Assembly: GCA_965277075.1 (NCBI GenBank)
Contig: OZ255707.1
Coordinates: 2,294,001 to 2,358,000 of the forward strand
From: Lustribacter sp965277075
GTDB lineage: Bacteria > Vulcanimicrobiota > Vulcanimicrobiia > Vulcanimicrobiales > Vulcanimicrobiaceae
DNA length: 64,000 nt
Direction: 5' to 3'
Shown: positions 25,440-33,952 of the stretch, one piece after another
How positions within the stretch are numbered: position 1 is the stretch's first letter
Layout of the letters: each line of letters opens with the position of its first letter
The notes under the pieces: model-generated
What the model saw: only the letters and a program-made list of their open reading frames with translations
The model's database searches: none
Told to the model about the DNA's origin: nothing
Position numbers and translations under genes: made by a program

Positions 25440-25770
25440 TCTCAGACAGCAGTGAAGCAATCATCGGGCCGATGTCGTCAGGTACGCCCGCTCGTCCCAG
25501 TGCAGTTACGGATGCCACCCGACGGTTCGCCTCCTCGTTGTGACGGATGTAGGCCCCTCCGAAATCGGTCTCGATCGCGCCCGGAGCCATGGTGTTTGCT
25601 CCGATACCGCGTTCGCCTAATTCTTTTGCAAGATAGCGCGTGAGCACGTCCAAGGCGCCCTTCATCGACGCATATGCAACGTTTACCGGCAGAGAGATGA
25701 GGATGACGCCCGTGCTCAGGTGTGCGAGGTGCGCGGCCGCAACCGATCCGCGTCGGCGAACTCGCGGCAA
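25440..25770 (-). pseudogene. SDR oxidoreductase remnant
   Basis: The minus-strand frame contains an unmistakable SDR C-terminal half: YASMKGALDVLTRYLAKELGERGIGANTMAPGAIETDFGG...RRVASVTALGRAGVPDDIGPMIASLLSE, with the catalytic Tyr-X3-Lys. The upstream part is scrambled: FLTQ and GVILIS are recognisable, but the VNNAG and Ser-motif spacing is lost. The Rossmann cofactor loop is absent, and the C-terminal GQ-I-V-GG strand is replaced by unrelated residues. It is truncated at both ends and so a pseudogene. Confidence 0.75.
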
Positions 25771-25771
25771 T

Positions 25772-26110
25772 TGCGTCAAAAATGAAAGCTTGTGTTGGGT
25801 GCAACGGGCGGAACCGGACGGCTGATCGTCCGGGACGCGCTGGCGAAAGGCCACTCCGTCGTAGCCCTGGTGCGCTCGAAAGCGCGCGCTTCTGATCTTC
25901 CCGGAGCAGACGTGGTTGAGGGAGATGCGCGTGACGAAGCCGTCCTCTTGAGGGCCTTGGATGGCTGCGATGCCGTCATCAGCTCGTTAGGCACCGGCAT
26001 GAGCCCATTTCGTGAGGTCACCCTGCTGTCTATCGCGACACGCGCCGTGGTCGCCGCGATGACACGGAGCGGTGTGCGACGGCTGGTTTGCATCGCCAAG
26101 AGCGTTGCAC
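25772..26110 (+). pseudogene. NAD(P)-binding (NmrA/SDR-a5-like) gene, frameshifted and truncated
   Basis: From GTG at 25792 the frame reads VLGATGGTGRLIVRDALAKGHSVVALVRSKARASDLPGADVVEGDARDEAVLLRALDGCDAVISSLGTG...SGVRRLVCIA, the N-terminal half of an atypical SDR. A natural start, ATGAAAGCT at 25772, lies one frame away, consistent with a small deletion right after it (expected M-K-A-x-V-L-G). After about residue 103 the family match stops abruptly and the frame continues as Arg/Glu-rich nonsense to 26250. Confidence 0.7.
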
Positions 26111-27188
26111 GTTGGGTGTGGGAGCGCTACGGTGCCGACGTGCCGCCGCTTTGCGAAGCGCGGATCGCAGCACAGCGCGAGCGCGAGCGTTCCCGCCAGG
26201 CGACCCGAGAAACGGCGCGAGAGCGCTCCCGGATGACACGCGCGGAATAACGTCGCCCCGGCCCAGCGACGGCGCGCAGATGCCCAGGAAATGCCACCGG
26301 CGTTTCCGTCCGGGGATCGCGCGCGTCCTTGCCGTCAGCGTCCGCGAGGTATACCGCCTCCTCGGGAGCGTTTTGGTCGGGCTCATCCGGACCACGGGTG
26401 GATCGTCGTCGCCCGTTGTGCAGGGTTCGCCCGGCCTGTAAGACTTTGAGGGCGGTTCGATCCGCGTCGCTCCCTCGGCGGTTTTGCCCGCGTCGAGTGA
26501 TCGTGACGAAAAAGAGAATGATAGTGTAACTTCACAGCCTTCCACCGCGCATGGAGGAGCGATTGCCGCTGCAGTCGTCTCCGAGTACGCGGTCCGCGCG
26601 CGCAGCGCGCAAGCTGAGAGCGACACGATGGATGGACGACGGAAGGGGGTTCGGGGGAACCTAACGTCCTCGAGAGCCCGATTGCCAGCGTCGGATCCGT
26701 GAGATTATTGCGAAGAACCGCCATCAGGAACGGCCGCCATAATTACTCGCGGCTTTGGATTGCGGTACCGTCTCCGCCCAAGTCAATCGCTGTTGAGCAT
26801 TGTATCCGACAACGTACTCGCCTGCTTGGCAGTCGAATACGCGATCGGCCAACGTAATGCGTTTAGCGCCTTGAGCGACGATTCCAAAGAGGGGCTAGAA
26901 CAAGCTATAAACGGGCAGCGTCACAACGGACTCCGCGTCGAGCCTGACCCTGCTCGTTCTCCGCCCTTGTCCTCGTGAGCGTGCCGCGCGCGATGAGCAT
27001 TCGCAATTCCGTCAAGAGTTCCAGGCCCTAAGAGTTCCCCGATGCTTCCCGGCGTGAAAGGGTTCCCGGCAGAATCGATTCCGATTGGCAGGATCGTCCA
27101 AGAACTCGGCATTTTCGACCTACCGCGCCGGGGCCTTGATCCCGTTCAATAGGGGGCGTAACGCTAATCCGATCGAGAGAAGAATTTC
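26111..27188. other. About 1.1 kb without a supportable gene
   Basis: Only short, unrelated frames are open on both strands, and none shows a family pattern, signal peptide or ribosome-binding site that I trust. Parts (about 26700-27180) look noticeably less GC-rich than the flanks. A 63-residue minus-strand frame at 26921-27112 (ILPIGIDSAGNPFTPGSIGELLGPGTLDGI) has protein-like composition and may be a fragment. The stretch sits between two decayed genes and an intact epimerase and is best read as eroded accessory DNA. Confidence 0.5.
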
Positions 27189-28103
27189 ATGCGAGTCTTT
27201 GTCACCGGCGCCACCGGATTCATCGGTTCCGCCATCGTCCAAGAGCTGCTGCAAGGGGGGCATCAAGTGCTCGGCCTTGCCCGTTCGGATGCCTCCGCCG
27301 CGTCGCTCACGGCCGCTGGTGCTCAAGTGCATCGTGGCGGTCTCGAGGATGGGGAGAGCCTGCGCAGCGGAGCCGCTGCCACGGACGGCGTGATTCACAC
27401 CGGCTTCGTCCACGACTTTAGTGACTTCAAGAAAGTCTGCGAGATCGACCGACGCGCTATTGAGGCTCTTGGCTCCGCGCTCGCGGGCTCCGACCGCACC
27501 TTGGTCATTACCTCCGGTACTGCGCTCGTTGCGCCAGGCCGCATTGCGACTGAAGATGATGCGGGCTCATTGACCTCCGCCGATTCCCCCCGTGTCGCGA
27601 GTGAGGAAGCAGCGCGCTTCGTTGCAGAGCAAGGCACAAGCGTGGCAGTGGTACGCCCTGCACCCTCCGTCCATGGAGACGGCGATCACGGCTTCGTTGC
27701 AATGCTCATCGACATCGCGCGCACAAAGGGCGTCTCGGCATACGTGGGCGACGGGCAGAACCGGTGGCCTGCGGTGCACCGACTCGATGTAGCGCATCTC
27801 TACCGTTTAGCGCTCGAAAAGGGTGTGCCAGCCAGATATCATGGCGTCGCCGATGAGGGGATCGCATTCCGAGATATTGCCGGCGTGATCGGCCAACGCT
27901 TAAATGTTCCGGTCGCCACCAAATCACCCGATGAAGCAGCTGATCATTTCGGCGCGCTTGCAATGTTCGTTGGATTGGACGCCCCGGCCTCAAGCCGGTG
28001 GACGCAAGAACGGCTGGGGTGGCAGCCAAAGCAGCCCGGACTTCTTCTCGACCTCCAGCATTCAGCCCAGTATTTCGCCGCAAAAATAACGGAGACGGTA
28101 TGA
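27189..28103 (+). CDS. NAD-dependent epimerase/dehydratase (extended/atypical SDR)
   Basis: 304 residues, ATG at 27189 with agagaag upstream. The Rossmann loop is GATGFIGSAI; VIHTGFVHDFSDF and a central ITSGTALVA follow. Here the catalytic Tyr-X3-Lys is not obvious (EEAARFVAEQ), as in the atypical DUF1731/YwnB-like groups. VVRPAPSVHGDGDHGF and WPAVHRLDVAHLYRLALEKG are typical of the 3-beta-HSD/epimerase-like family. It overlaps the next SDR gene by ATGA, so the pair is an operon. Confidence 0.85.
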   Translation: MRVFVTGATGFIGSAIVQELLQGGHQVLGLARSDASAASLTAAGAQVHRGGLEDGESLRSGAAATDGVIHTGFVHDFSDFKKVCEIDRRAIEALGSALAGSDRTLVITSGTALVAPGRIATEDDAGSLTSADSPRVASEEAARFVAEQGTSVAVVRPAPSVHGDGDHGFVAMLIDIARTKGVSAYVGDGQNRWPAVHRLDVAHLYRLALEKGVPARYHGVADEGIAFRDIAGVIGQRLNVPVATKSPDEAADHFGALAMFVGLDAPASSRWTQERLGWQPKQPGLLLDLQHSAQYFAAKITETV

Positions 28104-28837
28104 TGCCTGACTTCGCCGGTAATGGAATCTCCCTCGCTGGGAAGCGTGTGATTGTGATCGGCGGCGCGACTGGAATCGGATTCGCCGTCGCTGAACTTGC
28201 CCGTGCGCAAGGCGCTGACGTTGTCATCGGTTCGACCACCGAGGCGAGCGTAACGACGGCCGTTGATCGCCTGCACGGGGCAACGGGTCACACCGTCGAT
28301 CTGCGCGATGAGGCCAACGTTGCCGGCTTCTTCGAAGAACTTGGTGCGTTCGACCATCTCGCCATAACCGCAGGTGACTGGGGTGGGCCGATGTTCGTCT
28401 CCGCTCGGGACCTCGACTTGACCGAAGCGCGCGGACTCCTGGACGTACGTTTCTGGGGCGCGCTCGCGGCGGTGAAGTACGGCTGTCGTACGATCGCCGA
28501 AGACGGTTCGATCACGCTGACAAGCGGAATTCTCTCGCAGCGCCCGAGCAAAGGCGCCCCGATGCCGACCGCGGTCGCGGGAGCAATTGAGCACCTGGTT
28601 CGTGGCCTCGCGATGGATCTCGCACCCGTACGCGTCAACGCGGTCTCTCCGGGCTTCACCCTCACGGACCAGACGAAGAAGATGGGGGAAGCCATGCTGC
28701 AATCGATCGTAGCAAAGCTACCGATACCCCGCGGCGCGGCGCCGGTCGAGACGGCACAAGCCTATACTTACTTTATGCTCAACGACTACGTGACCGGACA
28801 GACGCTGCCGGTCGACGGCGGCGGCTTATTGGTCTGA
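28100..28837 (+). CDS. SDR-family oxidoreductase
   Basis: 245 residues from ATG at 28100, overlapping the upstream TGA. The Rossmann loop is GGATGIGFAV; AITAGDWGG replaces the usual NNAG, ITLTSGILSQRPSKGAP carries the Ser, and the C-terminus GQTLPVDGGGLLV is intact. The usual Tyr-X3-Lys is not clear (VAGAIEHLVRGLA, where Tyr would precede), which resembles SDRs of the YP_/RfbD-divergent type with altered catalytic residues. It is coupled to the epimerase-like gene. Substrate unknown. Confidence 0.85.
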   Translation: MMPDFAGNGISLAGKRVIVIGGATGIGFAVAELARAQGADVVIGSTTEASVTTAVDRLHGATGHTVDLRDEANVAGFFEELGAFDHLAITAGDWGGPMFVSARDLDLTEARGLLDVRFWGALAAVKYGCRTIAEDGSITLTSGILSQRPSKGAPMPTAVAGAIEHLVRGLAMDLAPVRVNAVSPGFTLTDQTKKMGEAMLQSIVAKLPIPRGAAPVETAQAYTYFMLNDYVTGQTLPVDGGGLLV

Positions 28838-29198
28838 TAAGCCGCCTCCAAAGTCGCGATGCGAGTGCCGCAAAGGCGCACTGATATAAGCGGTCAATTC
28901 GGCGAATTTTGCTCGCACATCGGAAATTTTTCCAGAGACAACTTGCCGCGCAAAGCCCATACCTAGCCACAGCAACGACGGTCTCGGCGCAAATCTCAAA
29001 ACAGACCCTTCTTCGCACGTGCTGGGGTCTAGATCAACGGTGGCCGGCAACACGGGCGGCGATCCGGTTGACCTGGCGCAGGCTCACATCATGCAATGCG
29101 TAGTGGATTCACCACCGCAGGTGCTCGTCGTGGATGGCGGACGGACTCTCGTCTGCTCACCTTCCGACGTTCGTTCGTAACTTTATAAACGAGGAGAG
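28838..29198. other. 361-bp intergenic stretch with promoter-like AT patch
   Basis: No supported gene. A minus-strand frame at 28826-29053 (75 residues, containing MGFARQVVSGKISDVRAKFAELTAYIS) reads like protein and may be the tail of a lost gene, but I cannot name it. Near the right end, actttataaacgaggagag (from about 29178) gives an AT-rich -10-like element and the ribosome site of the hydrolase gene. Confidence 0.4.
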
Positions 29199-30125
29199 AT
29201 GCAAATGATAGGAACTGGTTCATCTTTTTCCAGTCGACGCGACATCGAGTTTGATTCAGGCGGAATCCTCCTGCGCGGCTGGCTTCGGATGCCTGACGGC
29301 GGCGCCCCGCACCCGCTCGTTATCTTCGCTCACGGCATGGGCGGTCTCAAAGAATGGGAGATTCCGGCGTTCGCCGATGCCTTCGTCGCCGCGGGTATTG
29401 CGGCAATGACCTTTGATTATCGCAATTTCGGCGACAGCGAGGGTACGCCACGGGAGGAAGTCGATCACTGCGGGCAGATTGAGGATTTTCAGAACGCAAT
29501 TACCCTTGCGACGACCCTTGCAGAAATTGATCACGCGCGGATCGGACTATGGGGTACCAGCCTCGGAGGCCGGAACGTCTTGGCGGTGGCAGCGCTCGAT
29601 CAGCGCGTGAACTGCGTCCTCGCGCAGGTGCCCGGGATCTTCCCAGAAGGCCTGTGGCTGCACCACGGCGCTTCAGCCTGCAGCGGCGGTGATGTCGCTC
29701 AACTCCTTCGTGATTTCGCGGACGATCGTCGCGACCGGGCTTTAGGGAAGGAGCCCCGCTATATGGTGTACCAGCCTGACCCGAGCGCGGAAGAATACGA
29801 GCGCGGTTTGGCTTTCAACAAAGAGGAGCTCAGAAATGCGAAGGGGCGACTGACGATTCGCTCCTTCGAGCCGACGCTTGCACTCGACATCGTCCACTTG
29901 ATGAAGTCGATCTCGCCGAGGCCGATGCGGATGGTCTTAACCGAACGTGACACCCTCAGAGCGGGGCAAATGGAGGCCTATAACGCCGCCCTGGAGCCGA
30001 AGTCGCTCATCATGTTTCCAGGGAAGCATTATGATCTCTACCCGCAAGGCAAGGGCAGGGACACAACAGCGAGGGACAAGGCGATCACCGATGCCCGCGA
30101 GTGGTTTGTCGAGCAATTGGCGTGA
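29199..30125 (+). CDS. Alpha/beta hydrolase (DLH/acetyl-xylan-esterase-like)
   Basis: 308 residues, ATG at 29199 (or 29205) behind aggagag. The alpha/beta-hydrolase core is seen: PLVIFAHGMGGLKEWEIPAFADAFVAAGIAAMTFDYRNFGDSEG, nucleophile elbow GLWGTSLGGRNV (Ser), acid region LTERDTL and late His in FPGKHYDLYP. There is no signal peptide, so it is cytosolic. It resembles X-Pro dipeptidyl-peptidase/DLH-type hydrolases; the substrate cannot be inferred. It is one of three intact genes in the accessory segment. Confidence 0.88.
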   Translation: MQMIGTGSSFSSRRDIEFDSGGILLRGWLRMPDGGAPHPLVIFAHGMGGLKEWEIPAFADAFVAAGIAAMTFDYRNFGDSEGTPREEVDHCGQIEDFQNAITLATTLAEIDHARIGLWGTSLGGRNVLAVAALDQRVNCVLAQVPGIFPEGLWLHHGASACSGGDVAQLLRDFADDRRDRALGKEPRYMVYQPDPSAEEYERGLAFNKEELRNAKGRLTIRSFEPTLALDIVHLMKSISPRPMRMVLTERDTLRAGQMEAYNAALEPKSLIMFPGKHYDLYPQGKGRDTTARDKAITDAREWFVEQLA

Positions 30126-30199
30126 TACGGAAACGGCAGCACCGCGTAATCAAAGACGCTCTGTGATTCGGCGTTGGCATCCATCCAGGGGCCGCGGCC

Positions 30200-30715
30200 T
30201 TAGGGCCCAAGCCCGATGGTCGCATTGTCGTCCCATCGTGTGCCGTCCTCGATATAGCGGTCGAGCATGGCAGCGCTCTTCCAGCGGCTATGGCGTTTGA
30301 TCATGCGGTCAGGCTTTTTGGCCCGGGCGGCGGCCGTCGCGAACCCACGCCGTAGGCTGTGGCCGGCAATGTGCTCCGGATTCATTCCGGCGACCTTGCA
30401 GCGGCGTTTAACGACGTGAGCCACCATCCGATCCCTGAGTGCCGCCTCGCGCAATCCGCCTTGCGGCGTCAGCCCGACAAACAGCGGTCCATCGACGAGG
30501 CTGGCCGAAGCAAGCCACGCGCGTAGGGCGCACGGGGGCAGGTCGTCGGCTCGCTGCCATACGCGACGGCGACCGTCTCGAGGCGGCCTTCCTGGTTTGT
30601 CTTCGAGCGCCGTAGCGTCAAGCACGAGCCCTTCTTCTTCCATCCACACGTCACCCATGAAGAGCGTAACGAACTCGCTGCGTCGCCACGCCGCGGCAAA
30701 TCCAAGTACATATAA
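30200..30715 (-). pseudogene. Tyrosine recombinase (phage integrase) C-terminal remnant
   Basis: The minus strand encodes an integrase catalytic domain: LYVLGFAAAWRRSEFVTL (first catalytic Arg), then HSLRRGFATAAARAKKPDRMIKRHSRWKSAAMLDRYIEDG, with the His-X2-Arg and the Tyr nucleophile. The N-terminal core-binding half is missing because the fragment begins at the imuB promoter. In the middle, about 27 residues are in the wrong frame: the family-like text LTLRRSKTNQEGRLETVAVAYGSEPTTCP occurs in the neighbouring frame between about 30530 and 30620. This implies two compensating indels. It is a decayed mobile-element gene. Confidence 0.85.
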
Positions 30716-30721
30716 ATTCCG

Positions 30722-30750
30722 TTGACAATCGAACGTATGTTCGATATCAT
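30722..30750 (+). promoter_or_regulatory. SOS promoter with LexA box, imuB
   Basis: TTGACA (30722-30727) and TATCAT (30745-30750) are 17 bp apart with CGAACGTATGTTCG (30730-30743) in the spacer. The 30 bp from 30719 to 30748 are identical to 20727-20756 before the imuA-like gene. The predicted start of transcription is only a few bases before the GTG at 30760, so the mRNA should be nearly leaderless. Confidence 0.87.
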
Positions 30751-30759
30751 GGCTCTCCC

Positions 30760-32238
30760 GTGCCGGTCATTTGCGTCTGGATTCCTGCTTTTCGGCTTGC
30801 GGTTGCCCGCCTCACGCAGGCCGTCGACCTCGACACTCCCGTGCTTGTGGCGGACAAGATCGAGCGTGGCCGGGTCGTCGACTGCTCCCTTCCGGCAGCG
30901 GCGCTGGGCGTGCGGCCGGGGATGACGCTCGTGCAGGCCCAAGCGGTGGCGCCCGAAGCAGCGACGGTCGTGGACGACGTCGCACGCGATGCAACGATCT
31001 GGCACGGCGTGTTGGAAGCGCTCGATGCCGCCTCCCCGTTGGTCCAAGACGACGGCTGGGGACGGGCGCTGCTCGAGATGCAGGGTATCGAGGGCGCCGC
31101 CGCCGGATGGGTGGCCGCCGTCCGCGGTGCCCTCGCCGGATTCGATCTTCCCGTCTGCGTGGGGGTCGGTCCCAACCCGTTCGTCGCCCACGCCGCGGCG
31201 ACGCGCGGGAACGCGATCTGCACCGGCCATCCGGCGGCCTTCGTGGCACCGCTCACGCTCGAGCTTCTCGCGTGCGGCCCGGACGTTCGCGAGCGGCTGC
31301 GGCTGCTCGGCATTACGACGCTCGGCGAACTCGCGGCGCTTCCCCACGGGCCGTTCGTGCGTCGCTTCGGGCCTGAGGCCTCCGTCTGGCACGATCGGGC
31401 GCGCGGCATCGACCGGCGGCCGCTCCGCCCACGGCCGCGCGAACTGCGGATCGACCGTCGCCTCTACGGCGAAGGCGAAGCCACCTCGGAAGACGCCGTG
31501 CTCTTTGCGCTACGCGCGCTGGTCGGCACGGTCGTCGACGATCTCGGAGCAGCAGGGAAACGGGCCGGCCGGCTCGTTCTCACGCTCGAATGCGAAAACG
31601 GCGACCTGCGTGAGGTGACGACGCGCGTCGCACAGCCCACCGGCTTGCCCGCGACGCTCTTCGAACTACTGCGCGCGCGACTCGAGGGGCTCACGCTCGA
31701 AGCGCCGGTCGTCGGGCTGCGCTTGTCGGCGGACGGCTTGGAAAGCGGCGGTGTGCCGCTCGCGCTCTTTGCCGCGAGCGATCCCGATCCGGATGCCCTC
31801 GGCATCGTGCTCGCGCGTATCGAAGCGGCTCTCGGCGAAGGCCGCGCGCTGCGGCCGCACCTCATCGAAGCAGCCCGCGACGAACGGCGCTCCACGCTCG
31901 AAGCGTTCACGCTCGACCCGCTCGTGACGAAGACGTGGCACGCCGTCTCCACCGTCGCCGCGCTGCCGGCGACCGCGACGCTGCAATTGCGCACGCTCGA
32001 GCCGCAGCCGGTGAACGTGCGCGTCATCGGCGGTCAACCGCGCTTCGTCGGCACGCCCGAAGCACAGGTGCTCGACTGCGCGGGACCCTGGCGCATCGAC
32101 GAAGGCTGGTGGGCGGACATGACCGGTTCGAGCGTGCGCATCGTGCGCGACGAATACGACGTGCTTCTCGATGACGGATCGCTCGTGCGCATCGCCCGCG
32201 AGGCGCACGGATGGCACGTGCGCGGCGTCTACGATTGA
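30760..32238 (+). CDS. imuB: ImuB-like Y-family polymerase homologue (probably non-catalytic)
   Basis: 492 residues from GTG at 30760 (MPVICVWIPAFRLAVARL). The order is Y-family N-terminal palm-like region, GVRPGMTLVQAQAVAPEA, GVGPNPFVAHAAA, helix-hairpin-helix LRLLGITTLGELAALPHGPFVRRFG, then a little-finger-like region and C-terminal beta domain. The catalytic acidic residues of active Y-polymerases are absent: VWIPAFRLA stands where DMDAFFASVE is expected, and SPLVQDDGWGRALLEM at the second motif. That is typical for ImuB, which bridges DnaE2 and the beta clamp in damage-induced mutagenesis. SOS-controlled by the upstream box. Confidence 0.9.
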   Translation: MPVICVWIPAFRLAVARLTQAVDLDTPVLVADKIERGRVVDCSLPAAALGVRPGMTLVQAQAVAPEAATVVDDVARDATIWHGVLEALDAASPLVQDDGWGRALLEMQGIEGAAAGWVAAVRGALAGFDLPVCVGVGPNPFVAHAAATRGNAICTGHPAAFVAPLTLELLACGPDVRERLRLLGITTLGELAALPHGPFVRRFGPEASVWHDRARGIDRRPLRPRPRELRIDRRLYGEGEATSEDAVLFALRALVGTVVDDLGAAGKRAGRLVLTLECENGDLREVTTRVAQPTGLPATLFELLRARLEGLTLEAPVVGLRLSADGLESGGVPLALFAASDPDPDALGIVLARIEAALGEGRALRPHLIEAARDERRSTLEAFTLDPLVTKTWHAVSTVAALPATATLQLRTLEPQPVNVRVIGGQPRFVGTPEAQVLDCAGPWRIDEGWWADMTGSSVRIVRDEYDVLLDDGSLVRIAREAHGWHVRGVYD

Positions 32239-32329
32239 GAAACCCCGAAGAAAGCGCCGACTGCTGTCGTTGACCAGCGGAAGGCAACGTGAGAAACTTA
32301 CGTGTCGCCCCCACCCAGAAACGATCGTT

Positions 32330-33553
32330 TTGTCCACATTTGACTCGCTCGGGCTCCGTCCCGAGCTCTTGAAGGCCGTCCGTGACCTTCAGTTCAGCGA
32401 ACCGACGCCGGTTCAATCCGCCGCTATTCCCCCCGCGCTGGCCGGTCGAGATCTCCTGGCGAGCGCCGCTACGGGAAGCGGCAAGTCCGCCGCCTTCGGA
32501 CTGCCGCTCATCGCGGCGTTGATGGACCAGCCGCGCGGAACCACCCGCGCGCTCGTCCTCGCGCCCACGCGCGAACTCGCGGTGCAGATCACGCAGCACA
32601 TGACCGCGTTTGCCAAGTACACCAACGTGCGCGTGGCGGCGGTATATGGCGGCGTCGGTTTCGCCCAGCAAGTCGGAGCGTTTCGCCGGGGCACGGACAT
32701 CATCGTCGCGACGCCCGGACGCCTACTCGATCATCTCGCGCAAAAGACGGCATCGCTCGAGGGCGTGACGCTGCTCGTCCTCGACGAAGCGGATCGTATG
32801 CTCGACATGGGCTTCCTGCCGGCGGTGCGCCGCGTATTGCGCGCGCTTCCCGCGCGTAAACAAACGTTATTCTTCTCGGCCACGATTCCGAACGAAATCG
32901 CGGGGCTCGCGAAAGAGCTGTTGCACGAACCGGTGCGCATCGATCTCGCGCCCGGCAAAGGTCCCGCGGTCGGCATCACGCAGACGATCTACTCGATCGA
33001 TCAACAGCGCAAGAACGACTTGTTTCTCGAACTGCTCAAAGACAACAACATCTTCAGCGCGATCGCCTTCACGCGCACCAAAGCGCGCGCCAACCGACTC
33101 GCACTCTTTCTTGAAAAGAACGGCATCCCGGCCGACCGCATTCACGGCGATCGCTCTCAAGCCCAGCGCACGCGTGCCCTCACCGATTTCAAGCGCGGGA
33201 AATTTCGCGTGCTGGTCGCGACGGACATCGCCGCGCGCGGCATCGATATCGCGGAACTCGGCCACGTCGTGAATTACGACGTGCCGATGGTGCCCGAAGA
33301 TTACGTGCATCGCGTCGGTCGCACTGCTCGCGCAAAAGCGACCGGCGATGCGATCACGTTCGTCTCAGCCGATGAAGAAAAGTACTTCTCGCAGATCGAA
33401 CGCACCCTCGGTAAACGCCTCGATCGCGCCAAAACCCCCGAACTCCCCGCGTTCGTCCCGGAACCGTTTGCGCCGCACCGCCCGCGTCCGCAGCGTCCGC
33501 CCGTGCCGGCCGCACGAATCACGCGCCGGCGCGAGCGAACAAACTCGCGTTAG
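32330..33553 (+). CDS. DEAD-box RNA helicase (RhlE-like)
   Basis: 407 residues from TTG at 32330 (STFDSLGLRPELLKAVRDLQFSEPTPVQSAAIP). Motifs in order: Q motif (F...PTPVQ), I ASAATGSGKSA, Ia PTRELA, GG, Ib TPGRL, II DEAD, III SAT, then IV FTRTKARA, V ATDIAARGID and VI HRVGRTAR. The last 45 residues are Pro/Arg-rich, giving a basic RNA-binding tail as in RhlE. It would unwind structured RNA in ribosome assembly or mRNA decay. PNPase is also in this window but distant. Confidence 0.95.
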   Translation: MSTFDSLGLRPELLKAVRDLQFSEPTPVQSAAIPPALAGRDLLASAATGSGKSAAFGLPLIAALMDQPRGTTRALVLAPTRELAVQITQHMTAFAKYTNVRVAAVYGGVGFAQQVGAFRRGTDIIVATPGRLLDHLAQKTASLEGVTLLVLDEADRMLDMGFLPAVRRVLRALPARKQTLFFSATIPNEIAGLAKELLHEPVRIDLAPGKGPAVGITQTIYSIDQQRKNDLFLELLKDNNIFSAIAFTRTKARANRLALFLEKNGIPADRIHGDRSQAQRTRALTDFKRGKFRVLVATDIAARGIDIAELGHVVNYDVPMVPEDYVHRVGRTARAKATGDAITFVSADEEKYFSQIERTLGKRLDRAKTPELPAFVPEPFAPHRPRPQRPPVPAARITRRRERTNSR

Positions 33554-33876
33554 CCCGGCGAACCGTTGAGCGGGAGCTGAATCTGCATCAGTTCTTTCTG
33601 CCACGCGGCGTCCTCCGCGGCTTTCGTCGTGTTGGCAGCGGTGTCCGGGCCCTTCATCATTTTCGCCATGTCGACTTTTTTGCAAACGATGTCGCCGCCG
33701 CCGCTAAGATGCGCCGTCGCCGTTTCGCCCTTTTGCGCCGCTCGGCACACCATCGTCGGCATCGTGGCCGACATGGCATCGCCGTGCATGGCATCGCCCG
33801 TGGCCGTCTGCGCCATCGCGGCGCTTCCCGTTCCAATCGCCGCCATCGCAGCGACCGTAGCTATCCACATCTTCAT
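33550..33876 (-). CDS. Small exported hypothetical protein, Met-rich
   Basis: 108 residues from ATG at 33876, preceded by aaagggaag; the frame upstream to 33951 is not needed. The signal peptide is MKMWIATVAAMAAIGTGSAAMAQ. The mature part has Met/His-rich TATGDAMHGDAMSATMPTMVC and two Cys (MVCRAAQKGE, DIVCKKVDMAKMMKG). Met/His/Cys richness could suit periplasmic copper or other metal binding, but that is only suggestive. It converges on the helicase with overlapping ends. Confidence 0.7.
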   Translation of the reverse strand: MKMWIATVAAMAAIGTGSAAMAQTATGDAMHGDAMSATMPTMVCRAAQKGETATAHLSGGGDIVCKKVDMAKMMKGPDTAANTTKAAEDAAWQKELMQIQLPLNGSPG

Positions 33877-33952
33877 AATGAACTTCCCTTTGTAATGAAT
33901 GAGTGATGTGTAAGAGCATAGTGAAATTACACGAACGTCACCGTAAGCCACC

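Noticed and set aside
30469..31392. 307-codon minus-strand frame opposite imuB
   Set aside because: Most of it is antisense to imuB. Its last third happens to hold the frame-shifted integrase text, which is reported under the pseudogene.
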